Assembly (NCBI GenBank): GCA_000349905.1
Contig: KB722747.1
Span: forward strand, 655,140-719,139
Reading direction: 5' to 3'
Source of the DNA: Volvariella volvacea V23
Lineage: Eukaryota; Basidiomycota; Agaricomycetes; Agaricales; Pluteaceae
Length of the DNA: 64,000 nucleotides
The position numbers were made by a program, and so were the translations under genes. A model generated the notes under the pieces. That model was not told where the DNA came from and did not search any database. It saw nothing but the letters and a program-made list of their open reading frames with translations. Positions 43,700 through 54,962 of the stretch are shown here, piece by piece. Within the stretch, counting starts at the first letter, position 1. Each line of letters opens with the position of its first letter.

Positions 43700-45620
43700 A
43701 TGGGCAACTCTCTGAGCACTTCCAGCATTGTGCCATCGTTGTCCTTTGGTACTGATATGGGTCGCAGAAGCTCTAAAAGCAATAACTTGAGGCACCACCA
43801 CCCTTCATCATCCGGCCAGTGCCACTATGAGCATGAGCACGTACCAGATAGGGAGCGCAGAGATATAGAGCAAGCAATGTTCATTAGCGTTCAGGAGGAA
43901 CATGAGAGGAACATGAAGGAAGGTAAGCGTGTTGGCAACCATTTATCGCTACCCAGGAGCTTTCGAAACTTACAGCAGCCCCGCATCACACAGCTTCCGA
44001 TGAAGACATTGCAAAGGCATTGGCGCTAAGTACCGAAGGACGTGATCATAGTTCGCCCGAGCATGTTTCAGTCCAAGGCTCTCCTTCCGCTATCAGGTCA
44101 ACCCCCAGAGTGGCCCCCCAACTTGGTAAATCGCCGTCGCAGTCGAGTACCAGATCCTTCAGCTCCACCCAAACCAAAAAGTCGATCGATTTCTCAAAGT
44201 ACAATCCTAATGTGCTGAAGGTCTTGAATGGGGAACTAGTCGTCGTTTCGTATGAGGGCACGAGTCAATATTCTCAAGGGGGTGGGAGTTCAGCTTGCGG
44301 GTTGGCGGCGCTCAACTGCGCCAGGATCGTTCTTGGGCACGAGAAGACAGGCGTCAAGAGCCTCAATCTTCTGGATGTCATGATGCAACGCTCAACAGCT
44401 GAGGTACATAGTTGGTAACCTCAGGCTAGCACACCTGACTTACACGCTGACAGGACATTACTTCAATCTGCCATTTATGGAATGGCTCTCATCTCGAGGT
44501 GGACGAACTTGAGAACCTTCCTATCTTTCAACACTCCTTGGATCGCAAAGGAACGAAGTGGGGTGAGGTGAGTGGTCCAGGTTTCGGAAAGGTTCTAGAG
44601 TGAGTATCCCTTGTTGTGAACAGCTCCATGCTAACTTTTATTGCTAGTGCGCTGAAGGAAAAGCCTCAATTTATTCGATCTGCAGTCATAACCCGAACAC
44701 CAGAGATCATAATTTGCTTCTGGGTACCTCTGAACTTGGCCAACCGTAAGGGTATATACGCTATTTTCGACTCACATCCACGTCCAATGCACCCAGACGG
44801 TGCCGCATTTATCTTCAGCCCGACGAAGAAGAAGATGCTCGACTATCTCAGCGATCTCATTCAATTCGACAAATCCATCCTCGATTTCGGGGAGTCAAAC
44901 TGGCAGCTCCAGTTGCTCAGCCAGTACTCGGCGCATTTCTTCTCCGCCAAGCCTCCATCTCGCTCGACTGAATCTGAAAGCGTCAGAGTCTTGATGGAGC
45001 TCAGCGTCTCTGAATTTTCTGCTAGGAAGCAGGTGGAGGATTTAAAATCCGAATTGAGAGACGCACAACAGATGGTCAAAGGTATGGAGACGAGATATGC
45101 TGCAGAGCAAAGGAAGGCGGAGAATTGGGTTCTGAATTTACAGGAGCAAAAAATACGAGAGCAGAGTCGCCATGAGGAGGAGGTTCGAAAGTTTAAGGAA
45201 GAGATGAAGTCTCGGGATGAATGGGCATCACATGAGATCAATACTCTGCGGGGTGCTGTCGAATCTTTGAAGAAGGAGTTGAACGCGAAGGCTGAGCAAG
45301 AACGACTGGCATCCACCCGATGTGTGGAAGACCACGCTCTATCCTCTCTCCCAGTATCTGAGGCCCACCCGAACATCGAGTCATCTCTCAATAAAGTGAG
45401 AATGTCCACTCCCCCGACTCTTGACGAGGATGTTGTTATGGGTACAGAAGAAGAGTCTAGCACAGCCGCCGCCACAGATGCGGTGGCGACCCCAAAACCT
45501 ACGCATATAATTATTCAATATGAACAAACTACACGGGATAGAGGCAGCCCTCTCCAATCATGTGGAGGGAACTGGACCCCACAGAATCTCTTCAGCAATC
45601 CTTCGACACCATCAGGTTAA
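43700..45620 (+). CDS. UIM-containing papain-like cysteine protease (deubiquitinase-like)
   Basis: Exons 43700-43922, 43976-44403, 44454-44599 and 44648-45620 give 589 aa. The start MGNSLSTSS fits an N-myristoylation signal. Two segments fit ubiquitin-interacting motifs: RRDIEQAMFISVQEEH (about 53-68) and SDEDIAKALALSTEG (about 82-97). The protease-like part has GGGSSACGLAALNCARIVL (candidate catalytic Cys preceding a helix) and, about 140 residues on, YAIFDSHPRPMHPDGAAFIF. The latter carries candidate Asp and His in the D-x-H arrangement also seen in herpesvirus tegument-type deubiquitinases. A long coiled coil follows (about 350-450, EDLKSELRDAQQ..) and a disordered tail. UIMs plus a Cys-His-Asp arrangement suggest cleavage of ubiquitin chains, but activity is inferred and I cannot name the family. 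Confidence 0.75.
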
Positions 45621-46190
45621 CTCGTATATTATTTCAGGTTATTGTACAATGTAACGTAATATGTATCATCACCCTGTAACAATAATACCGAAGCACGTAT
45701 CCAAATGAATTTCGTGAAGTCTCTCTAACGAGTCGCCTAATTTAACTCTCCATGATAGCGGTAGGCCCATGCATACCTAGTGCCCTCCAAGTCTATCGCC
45801 AATGCCATGTTTCTCGGTATTTTTTCAAGCTTTGTTGGCACAGTCAAGGTATAATAGCTTGCAACGGGTTGACTCGGAGCCTGAGCTATCACGCAGGTCT
45901 AGGCACAAAATCACGTTTGCGAAGTTGCTGCAGCGCGTCTTAAAGTTCTGCTCGCAGTTAGACAGTTCCAGAGAAAAGATGCGCAGAATGTAGCATCCGA
46001 TGCTTCTTTGTCTGAGGCATGAATATATACTCCACAGTCAACTCGCCGCAGTGCAGAGCATGGAAGCCCTGAGTTTGTGCTCCGCCCCCCCCCAGTCTCA
46101 ATCTGAGATTCGACGCAGTAACGTAGGGTCGATTCCATTTATAAGGTCAACCACTGAGTGTCTTACTTCCCATCGCTACGATACTGCCTC
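45621..46190. other. Spacer between the protease paralogues
   Basis: No gene seen. It contains the presumed 3' UTR of the first gene, a nine-C run near 46084 and the promoter of the second. An ancestral N-terminal exon with UIMs is not visible here. Confidence 0.4.
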
Positions 46191-47683
46191 ATGTCTCACC
46201 CTACCTTGAATCGCTATTGTCCCAACCACGACTACCCATTCAACAACGCCATGGTTGATCGCTTGAACGGCCAAAAATGCCTGACTCGCGTTAACGCGCC
46301 GCCTCAGTCCATGTGCTCCTCCTCGGCGGCCTCACGCGAGAATTTTGTCGACGTGCCTTGGGGTGAGGACATACCTAGGCACGGCGCTGCAGTACTTGTC
46401 GCGTCTTTCTACTATGCGTGCGCTTTCATGGAATCCGTTGACTCGAATCTGCCCGCCTTTATGAAAAATATTCGCTCAGAAAAGATAATCAGGGTAAAGC
46501 AAATCCATTCGCAATATGTGCACTGGTACACTCGACGTGCTCACGACTGTAATGCAATAGAACGCGATGGAAGTGGCTTCTAAATGGACTGCATCGTCCC
46601 ACATGGAGATAGATGATCTCCGGAAGACGAAGTTGTTTGATATGCAATGGAAATTGCAAGCTGGGATAATGCTATTTCCTTCGAACATCGATATCGAGAA
46701 AATTATTCTGTGAGTAATCATTTTCTAGGCTGTCTCTTTATTAACACCCGTACAGCCCAGACAATAGTCCCCGAGCCATCCTTATGAGTAGAACGGCAAC
46801 TGTAATTGCATATTGCACCCTCCCATTGGCAGGAGATCAGCACTTGCATATCGTTTTCAACCCGCGACACTCTAGTGATGCGAGAGTCTACTTTACAACA
46901 TCTTTTCAAAGAATAGCAGCGTATATCCAGGATGTGTTCCATCTGAATCAAGTTGTCGAAGGGGGAGTACAATGGGAAGAAGTCGACCAATTTTGGCTCC
47001 ACACTCTCGCAAGGAAGCCCACGGATCCTGCAGATATCGTTCGTTCAACATTAGAGCTTCTGATTAAAGCAAATGGCCCACCCAAGGATACGAAGGAAGA
47101 CCAGGACCGGGCGCATCTATCTCAAATCCGTGATCTTGAGGCCCGCTTGAGTGAAATGGAAGTTGGACTGCAAAATCGCGACGAGGAATTGGAGAAGCTG
47201 AAAATCGAGAACGCCAGGATGGAAGGAGAGTTGAATGAAGCGCACAGAGAGCTAAGGGCGGCGATACAGCCTGCACCATTCGCACCCCGCCCTGCTCTTC
47301 CGCCTTTGACGCAAGTTGGACATCCGTTCCGCGTTGGAGCAGAAGCCGCTAATAATCAGATAGACAGCCGCCGAGTAGCGTCTCCGGAGAGTTCGATCTC
47401 GTCCGCGTCGAGTTCTAGTTCTTCCGCTATATCAGAAGAGGCGGATGACGAACCTGAAACGCCGTTAGAAGATTTGGACCGGCTTGTTCAAACTTCTCCC
47501 GCTAATTGGGCGTCCCCAATGAATTGGGGAATCAAGATGAGTGGTGGAGTTGGACAGGACTATGAGACGCAATATAGATACCGAAGGGAGAGGCGCACTA
47601 CTCATGAGGTTCAAATGAACCGCAGAACATTCAGCCGTCCAAGGGGGTGTATAATAGACATCAAGTACGACAATGAGTGCTAA
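46191..47683 (+). CDS. Pseudoenzyme paralogue of the UIM protease
   Basis: A three-exon model (46191-46493, 46561-46709, 46756-47683) encodes 459 aa in frame. Alignment by eye to the preceding gene is clear. HGAAVLVASFYYACAFMES replaces SSACGLAALNCARIVLGHE. VASKWTASSHMEIDDLRKTK matches SICHLWNGSHLEVDELENLP. LMSRTATVIAYCTLPLAG matches the SAVITRTPEIIICFWVPL segment. VFNPRHSSDARVYF replaces IFDSHPRPMHPDGAAFIF, and a coiled coil follows in the same place. The candidate catalytic Cys is gone, the D-x-H segment is altered, and the UIM region is absent. The frame is open and splice sites are canonical, so it is probably expressed and not a pseudogene, perhaps acting as a scaffold or decoy. The C-terminus is Ser-rich and acidic, then basic. 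Confidence 0.7.
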
Positions 47684-47839
47684 TAATTGCTGTATAGATA
47701 TTCTGATATGTATAGGACTTTGTATTCGCTTAATTCGGCTTGTCTTTGGCTTTGTACACAACACCAAATATATGCCACAAGTGACGTCACCATTACTGAC
47801 CCAATTTGAGCCGTGTCTTCATTCATCACTCGTTACACT

Positions 47840-48499
47840 ATGGAACACCAAGGCTCGCCCTCTCTGCGCACTCGAACCTCAGCAACCTCTCCTCCAGGAG
47901 CGTTGAGGGAGCATGAACCACAATCAGAGAACGGGCCAGGCAGCCCCAAACATCGTCTCCAGCCCAAACACCTCAGACCCGTATCGCCTCCATTGCACTC
48001 GACCCGGCTCAGTAGCCTAATATACGTCCTTGTGGTATTATCAGCACTGCTGATCGTTTTCTATTCATACCGAATCTTCCAATACAAGGGACAGGTCGGC
48101 GGGTGGTGGAACTTGCTTTTGGGTAAAGGGGTTCACCAAGTGCATGTGCCAACTGGGTTGGGAGCGGATATAGCTGATGGGCACAGAAGAGGTTTAGCGT
48201 GCGGGAAAGAGGAGAGTGTTGAGAGTCGCATTTATGCTTTGGCCGAGGTGCTGGGAATCCCGTCGAAGGACTTGGCGTCAGCGATCGCTGTTGCCGTGCG
48301 CGAATATGTACCCCCTGCAAGTCTATCGTCCATCTCGGCCAGGGAGACTGGCCCGGTTATCGATGCTCTTTTGAAAGGAGAAGCAGAATCCATTAACGCT
48401 GATAAAGTGCGTAACACGATCGAGAAGGAGTATCCTACAGGTGTGGTCGAAGGTGTTGTGAGTGGTATGGGGTCATTTGTGGGTATGGATGAGCCGTAA
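47840..48499 (+). CDS. Single-pass membrane protein of unknown function
   Basis: One exon from ATG 47840 to TAA 48497-48499 encodes 219 aa. A Ser/Pro-rich N-terminus of about 57 residues precedes one transmembrane helix (SLIYVLVVLSALLIVFYSY, about 59-77). A folded C-terminal part follows: ESRIYALAEVLGIPSKDLAS, AIAVAVREYVPPASL, and KVRNTIEKEYPTGVVEGVVS. It may be a conserved basidiomycete type II membrane protein, but I do not recognise the family. It is convergent with the HNH gene 108 bases away. Confidence 0.7.
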   Translation: MEHQGSPSLRTRTSATSPPGALREHEPQSENGPGSPKHRLQPKHLRPVSPPLHSTRLSSLIYVLVVLSALLIVFYSYRIFQYKGQVGGWWNLLLGKGVHQVHVPTGLGADIADGHRRGLACGKEESVESRIYALAEVLGIPSKDLASAIAVAVREYVPPASLSSISARETGPVIDALLKGEAESINADKVRNTIEKEYPTGVVEGVVSGMGSFVGMDEP

Positions 48500-48607
48500 T
48501 CGTACGTTGTATGTAGATTCTTTGGACCTTGATATACATGGACGCGCAATTGTAGTGTACAAACCTATCATAGTTTCACAGACGCTGGTATCGTAAGATG
48601 TACAGTG

Positions 48608-49308
48608 TCATAACCTCCAACTGCGATATGGAGTCTTCGAGGCATACCGCCGCCACTTCTGGATATCTTCACGTTGCAGCAACAATTCAACCGTGTAAAA
48701 GTTTTGGGCAAGGTCCTCGTTTGACGTGACCCCGTGCACCGCAGAATGGCATTGACTACATGGGTTGTCAGTGGAACACTGAAATGCGGGGTGATGCACT
48801 GCACATACCGGCACAACCAAGCAACAGAGTTCAGCCGACTCTCATGGTGCCAGCCCTTCTTCAATGCCTTTGCATGGGTCGATCGGGGTATCAGATGATG
48901 ATAAGTCAATGGGACCTGGCGTTCGCAAATCTCGCATTCGGAGGTGCGCGTCGAGGACCACACGGGGGGTGGTGCGCAAGCTTCACCAACATAGTCTACA
49001 AGTGCCTTTCGCAAGAACGTAATGGCATCGTCGGAATCTCCAACCAATCCGTACGAAACCAGGGTATCAATAAATGCGGTCGGCGTGGCATCTAGCGATA
49101 GCGCCTCGACGTCGGGAACCTTGTCGCGGTTCTCATAGGTTGCGTCCTTCAGTGGTTCGGGTAGGATTGGCCAGGACTCCGTTGCGAGGTATGACGAAAA
49201 CTCGTCGAGCTCTCCCGCGTCGTCTGTCTCCATGGTGGGTCGTGAAAGGACTCGTCGTGCAAGACAGTCCTTGAAGGTGAAGAATTGGGTCGTAGAAGGA
49301 GTAGCCAT
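48608..49308 (-). CDS. HNH nuclease-like protein
   Basis: ATG 49308 starts a roughly 215-aa protein. The first two thirds are acidic and unknown (KDCLARRVLSRP, SSYLATESWPILPEPL, AITFLRKALVDYVGE). The C-terminal part has CEICERQVPLTYHHLIPRST, GWHHESRLNSVAWLCR, then after a 53-nt intron (GTATGT..CATGTAG, near 48754-48806) QCHSAVHGVTSNEDLAQNFY. This is a treble-clef HNH pattern: C-x2-C, His-His, then C-x2-C-H and a final H. HNH folds cleave DNA or bind metal and nucleic acid. Whether this one is catalytic is unknown. No partner methylase, toxin or homing context is seen. Confidence 0.82.
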
Positions 49309-50415
49309 GATGCAAGACGGAGGACGAGGTGCGAGGAGAGCTCACGAAAGGCAATAGACGGGGAAAGCACCTTGGGATTAAGTAGGGCAGCTGCCCGCAA
49401 CGCACTGCGTTGACGGTGCCGAACTGACAAGGCACCGTTAAGGATCGACGGATTTGCTCTTGCTGTGACTCAGTGTGACAAGCAAGTTACCACGGACCTC
49501 GGCCAATAGGGGTACCTCACGTCCAACTTTTGCCCTACCCCAACCCTCCTGAAAAGTCCGTCTATATGAAAAAAATGTCAACGATGCTAAGCCAGTGCCA
49601 TCTCTATTAGAAAATTGGACTAACATCTGGTGGTAGATGTCATTTCAATGTGCATATGTCACAGCTTGTCATCGGATATAAACCACTGTTAGATGGCAAT
49701 ATTTTTCAGAGCAAAGCTGTAACCTAGCTAGGTGCAAAGAGTTGGCTTATTACCAGTGTTACCCAATATAGGTGTGCTCCCGGATCTGAAACAACCTGAT
49801 GTTGTTGAACAAGATGGCGATTTCCCTTCAAATCAGGACTCAAAGACGGGAGCTGTTGCATTTGCTGATGTCCATACTTAGTTGGGGCGAGAACCATAGC
49901 ATTGTTTTATTTTCAGGAAAATCTATAAGCCTATTGGCGACAAGACCTTATATTTCGATTATGATGCCGCAATTGATGGAGGGTTTGTTCGCGAGTACGA
50001 ACTTTCCTTATCATTTATGCGAGGGCGTACTTTCCTCATGGGTGATACACTTAAAATCCCTTGGGCTAGATGCTCTGCAGCTACTTGAAGCCCACACGTC
50101 GTACATATACTGACTTGACTATATAAATCACGTCGATCACCAAATGAAGATAACTTCAGACGGATAGCGCCAATTAGAGAAAGCACTCGGCCTAATGTTG
50201 GACGTTCAGAATGACGCTACCGCTCGCTATCACAGGCTCGGCCAAAAATGCATAAATCAGACAGTGATGGAGCTCTTCAATCTCAGGGCTTTTACTTGCT
50301 CCAAGATTAGTAAAAAAAAAAGTCAAAACCGTAGCACAACTCCGAGTCGTCGGGTCGGCGATAGCTTTGTGGGACGTGCCATAACACTTGCAAACAATTC
50401 CGGTTGACATTCAAC
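49309..50415. other. Intergenic, no protein gene seen
   Basis: About 1.1 kb between the HNH gene start and the tRNA. Short open frames (49799-50113 plus and others) have no motif. The tRNA promoter is internal, so nothing else is required here. Confidence 0.45.
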
Positions 50416-50514
50416 GCCTCCTTGGCTCAGTTGGTTAGAGCGCCGGTCTCATAAGATGAGCTGCGTCATCGCAGTACAAGCCGGAGATCGAGAGTTCGAG
50501 CCTCTCAGGAGGCA
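50416..50514 (+). tRNA. trnM-CAU: tRNA-Met (CAU), elongator type, with 25-nt intron
   Basis: A full cloverleaf folds by eye. The acceptor is GCCTCCT with AGGAGGC plus discriminator A. The D arm is GCTC/GAGC. The anticodon stem is CCGGT/GCCGG with loop CTCATAA (anticodon CAT), and the T arm is GAGAG-TTCGAGC-CTCTC. A 25-nt intron sits one base 3' of the anticodon at the canonical position 37/38, leaving a 74-nt mature body. TTCGAGC and GGCTCAGTTGG supply the B and A boxes for Pol III. The start of the body differs from initiator tRNA, which normally has an AGC..GCU acceptor end, so elongator Met is the best call. Confidence 0.93.
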
Positions 50515-50632
50515 TTGGTAACTTTTTTCGCCGTTGTGGGTCCATCGGAACGGCTGACGTTCAGAAATCACATTTATTTTTCAGGGTGGCTCAAGTCAGA
50601 GTCATAACCCCGTCACCTTATTACATTGACTC

Positions 50633-52735
50633 ATGCCAGGGTGGCCCATGAGACGACGCCTCTTTGCGCTCCTCGCGATTGCTATTGGTATTCTCACCAT
50701 CCGCACCTTCTTTAAATATTATTACTTTAATGCCTCCCCGCACTCGTCAAGCTGCCCCACACTGGTAGGCGATGCTGACAATAGATCACCCTCTGGCTTG
50801 TCGTTCTCCGAATTGAGGTCTCATGCATACCTTCCCAACGGGCTATTGCTATCGAATCCTGAAGGCTTACACCCAATCGAAGAATTGATTCGCAATGCTG
50901 AAACCAATTGGATGAGTAAGCTGAACAAGGCAAGTCGTTCGCTGGAGGAGGCTGTGGCGGAATACGCTCGTCGTTATGATCGTTCGCCACCCAAAGGGTT
51001 TGAAAAGTGGTATGCTATTGCATAGTTCTCTACTATTTCTGTCGAAATTGCGTCTCTGATGAAGCCGATCGTTTAGGTGGGCCTACGCACAGAAGCACAA
51101 AGTTCAATTGCCAGATGAATACGATACGATCTGGCAAGACATTGAGCCGTTCTGGGGAATCAACCCAGGTGATTTGAACAGGATTCAAGAAGCGCAAGAA
51201 GAGAAGGTGGATTCGTTTACTTTGGGTAAGAATGCTACGTTTGAACTCGGTGTAATGAGAGTCGCATTTTCGGGACACCCCGATACTTGGAAGGATAGGA
51301 ATCTACTGAGGGGAGCGGATGAGATGTTGGACTTGCTGGAGGATATAAAGGACGAGCTTCCGGAATTCAGGATTGTCGTATCACCGCATGACAACCCGAG
51401 CTTGCTGTCGGATTATCATGTCAAGGAAGCGCTTATTCAGGCTGCGCGTTCGGGCCGATGTGGGTGGTTTATGTATCGAGAGAAACGAAGGTATTGACAC
51501 TTCATTAGTTGTTGATCTCGGGCAATTGCCTCCAGTGGCAAATCTCGGGTTCGTCTCTGCGTGTCCCCCGGGCTCTCCTGCTCGTCGAACAGAGGTTCCT
51601 ATTGACCCGAATGTGCATCCGCCTCCAAGGACGGAGAAGACATTCATCTACGACCACAGGAAAGCCATGGACGTTTGCAACCACCCACACCTCTTCTATT
51701 ACCACTCCCAGTTCCTACCTCATGACGTTGGACCTCACCCTCAATCGACATTCTCAGCGCAGTTTTCGTATTGCTCAACTACACTTCATCACGACATCCA
51801 ACCCCCAAGCTTTATTGCTTGGGTTGAAGATAGCTACCCTAGATCTAACGATCTAGAATGGAAACTGAAGAACGACGAAAGGCTGTATTGGAGGGGGAGC
51901 AACACCGGGATGCACCACAGTCCCGACTCGAAATGGAGACAGTCTCAACGAATGCGCTTAGTGTCGTTGGCGAGTGAGATAATAGGTACGGTGGACGTTC
52001 TGATGCCTGGGCCCGGGGAACAAGGGAGAGTTGGGAACGGAACGACGATCAAGAGGGCGATTTTGAATCCAGCTATCATGGATGTGGCGTTTTCGGGCTC
52101 GCCTGTCGCTTGTGATCAATCGTACTGCGATTACCTGGATACGCAATATGAATGGAGGAAGCCTCATAGTGCGACTGGAAAGGAGGTGGGAGACCATAAG
52201 TATATCGTGGATGTAAGTGCTTCCGTTGTACGAGATCAATAGTGACCTGAAGATAAACGAATCAGGTTGATGGCAACGGTTGGTCGAGTCGGTTCAAGAG
52301 GTTGATAACGACAAACTCCCTTATTTTTAAAGCAACTATTTATCCAGAGTGGTTGGTGCTGTTGTCGGTTTATCAACGCAGTCTTGACGCGTTTTGTCTC
52401 ATTATTTAGGTGGTTGGATCGAGTACAACCTTGGGTTCACTACATCCCAATCCAAGTGGATTTAGCGGATCTACGGGACGCGTACACCTTCTTCCGTGGC
52501 GGACTATATGGAGAGGGAAACCACGACCACTTAGCAGAGACGATAGCGACAGCTGGACGGGAATGGAGCAAAGCGTTCTGGAGGAAGGAGGATATGATTG
52601 CTTATTTCTACAGGTGAGTAAGGACAGTGTATCTCTGCGACAGACGCTCACTCTACGATTCTGCGTAGGTTACTGCTGGAGTATGCGAGAGTGATGAGCT
52701 CCGATAGGGAGGGCATGTCCTTTTCGTTGCCGTAA
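50633..52735 (+). CDS. GT90 / CAP10-like glycosyltransferase
   Basis: A type II membrane enzyme of the Golgi, related to cryptococcal CAP10 and animal KDELC/POGLUT proteins. It starts ATG 50633 (50648 also possible) with RRRLFALLAIAIGILTIRTF as signal anchor. The lumenal domain includes HPIEELIRNAETNWMSKL, YDRSPPKGFEKWWAYAQKH, DIEPFWGINPGDL, then CNHPHLFYYHSQFL, LYWRGSNTGMHHSPDSKW, and the sugar-nucleotide-binding stretch KYIVDVDGNGWSSRFKRLI. It ends WVHYIPIQVDLADLRDAYTF, AFWRKEDMIAYFYR and LLLEYARVMSS. Introns near 51011-51077, 51460-51508, 52213-52265, 52350-52410 and 52614-52668 keep the frame. Donor is likely UDP-xylose or UDP-glucose, as in the family; the acceptor is unknown. Confidence 0.9.
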
Positions 52736-53106
52736 TTTTATTCTAATCAAGCTTGAGATTGAGGGTCTGATTTGTGACGATATTATTTATTGGTTAGTAT
52801 GACATCAGCTCGATATGTCCCTTTACTAGGTTCTGCGACTGATTGGGATGTAATACTTCAGCATCGATTCGAGCATAGAGGCCGACGATGTCACAGCTCC
52901 AGCGCGTCCATCCGTAATACTACGTAGATTTTTTTTACCTCTTGCGAATAGGATAGCTCCTTTGAACTCGGATTCTCGAGCTCACTCACGACGTATTGTC
53001 AACTCAACACTATTCAGCCAATCAATCACATCACCACTCATGGCATAACTACAGATCATGCAAACCTAGGACACTCAGACGCATGGAACCTCCCACATTG
53101 CGCTCC
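52736..53106. other. Convergent intergenic region
   Basis: Holds the 3' ends of the GT90 gene and of I66 inhibitor 1. No gene seen. Confidence 0.45.
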
Positions 53107-53709
53107 TTAATCCTCGCGATCGATACGAATAAACTCGAACGACTCATTACCAGGGTAGGTAGGCGGCAAACTCATGCCGACGATCTGCGCATGACATGCA
53201 ATCTAGGGTGGATGTATGATCAAGGACCCCTAATAATCGTCAATACTGTTGAACTTACCTGTTTTTCGGGATCAGAGGGAGCGATCCATCCTGTGCTCCC
53301 ATTATTGCTGGAAATACTGTTACAAATGGGTAAGCCATTGTTATATCTTCAATTCGAGTAGACATACACATAGAAATTGTCGCCTCGTTTGACGTCTTTC
53401 TCAAGCTTCCATTTCTCTGCCCCGTCCTCGTTGACGAGGAGAGCATAGACTTCGCCACCAATGCTCGTGGTAGGAGCACCTTGGGCTTTCAAGATATAAT
53501 GCTCTCCAGTGCTTTCAACCTCCCACTGCCATAATATCTCCGACGTGAGTTTCGTGTGAGGAGCGAGAATGAGGACTAACCCTTGGGGCAGTCACGCCCT
53601 CTGGTAACAACAGGATGCGCTTTGGGCGAAGGCTGAGATCCTCTGCAGGAGAACGGCCAACAAAGTAGGCGCCGTTCTTGATGAGGTAGAGTCCGTTAGA
53701 AAGAGTCAT
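53107..53709 (-). CDS. Cospin-type I66 beta-trefoil protease inhibitor, copy 1
   Basis: A small cytosolic serine-protease inhibitor family known from Coprinopsis (cospin) and other mushrooms, thought to defend fruiting bodies. ATG 53709 gives MTLSNGLYLIKNGAYFVGRS, then AEDLSLRPKRILLLPEGV. Exon 2 reads WEVESTGEHYILKAQGAPT, EVYALLVNEDGAEKWKLEK. Exon 3 contains NNGSTGWIAPSDPEKQ. The last exon reads IACHAQIVGMSLPPTYPGNE, FEFIRIDRED. The Y-x-I-K/L-A-x-G-A-P-T block, G-W-I-A-P-S and the final F-x-F-I-R-x-D-R match the family order. About 150 aa with three introns and no signal peptide, as usual. Protease specificity cannot be read from the loops here. Confidence 0.82.
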
Positions 53710-54962
53710 GCTGAGAGATTGTATCGCTACTGTGTCTGGAGGACGTAGTGATGAGATGGCCCGGGTTTGCTTGCGGTTCTTATATAGCTGAGTCCCTGTT
53801 TCAATTAATTGCCATAAATTCATTCTTCATGGGTATCTTGCATATCTTGCGTCTATGATACGCATCTGTACACCACTTCGACTGATCCAGAACGCCATAC
53901 CGAGATTCTGTAAACGTTGGTTCTTTACCTCAACCTCAAAGGTCTTGGGTAAAGCGGTCTTCTCAGGCTCTGATCGCCACTTACAATGGCACCCGATGTC
54001 CCAGAAGAAAGCCATATTAACACTGCGGGTACCTCAGAACCCCGCAGCAATGATGTGAGATTACCTAGTGTTCGTAGCAGAAACCTTCTATCTTCACGTT
54101 AACAGTGCATTGTTCCATAAGAACTTGAAAACGGGGTCGTGTACGATCGCTCTTGTTCTGCAACTTCCCATTGTTCGTTTCGGTGAGCTTACTTTATGCA
54201 GACGTAGTCTATTTCCAAGGTCTATATTGTCTTCAGACTCGCTAGAAATACTTGACATGACGTGGAGTACCCTTGTTGAGTGCTATCGCCGGGCAAACCC
54301 TCCCAGATTCCTAGCTTCATTCCATTCCGACTGGGTAATCGGTGGTACCGGGTGGGGCCCAAAAGATTTCCGAGTCACGCCGTAGCGCCCCCCGATCAAG
54401 AATGATACCCATGCCGATTCGACAACAGCTCCTCATGGGTGAGAGGTAACTCAAAAAATCCAATATTGATGCGAGCTCTAACATTTAGCGGATTTTGCGT
54501 GCCTCTCGTGCAACACCTGTTTGAGAGGCCATTTTGTAATGCTTTTTGCCTGAGGGTGAGCATTGCTTGCGACCACGTAATATGCAATGTATGATTACAC
54601 ATGCTCAAGAGATGTGGGTATCTTATCTTTACCACCGCTGCCTTACCAAAGGTTCGCTGTGATAGAGCGGAAGCGAACGGGCTAGAGATCGTTACCCCAG
54701 ATGCCACGCATACATATCCCCGCAAAGTTGCACTTCCATTCCCGGCTTTTCCTTTCTGATCTACATTGATTAAAATTGCCTAACATGTCGATTTGATTTT
54801 CTCAGGAGAGGGCCCTCGGGTTCCTGCGTCGTCCCGTGTGTGTAGTTTCGGTCACGCACTTTAAAAGACATCATCATTGGTACACAATTCGCCATTTAGC
54901 ACATAATTCAACTTGTATCACTACATCCATTGTTCCTTATTCCTTAAAGGTACAAAGGATCC
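53710..54962. other. Spacer between the I66 genes
   Basis: About 1.25 kb upstream of inhibitor 1 and downstream of inhibitor 2. No exon of the family or other gene is recognised; open frames are short. Confidence 0.45.
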
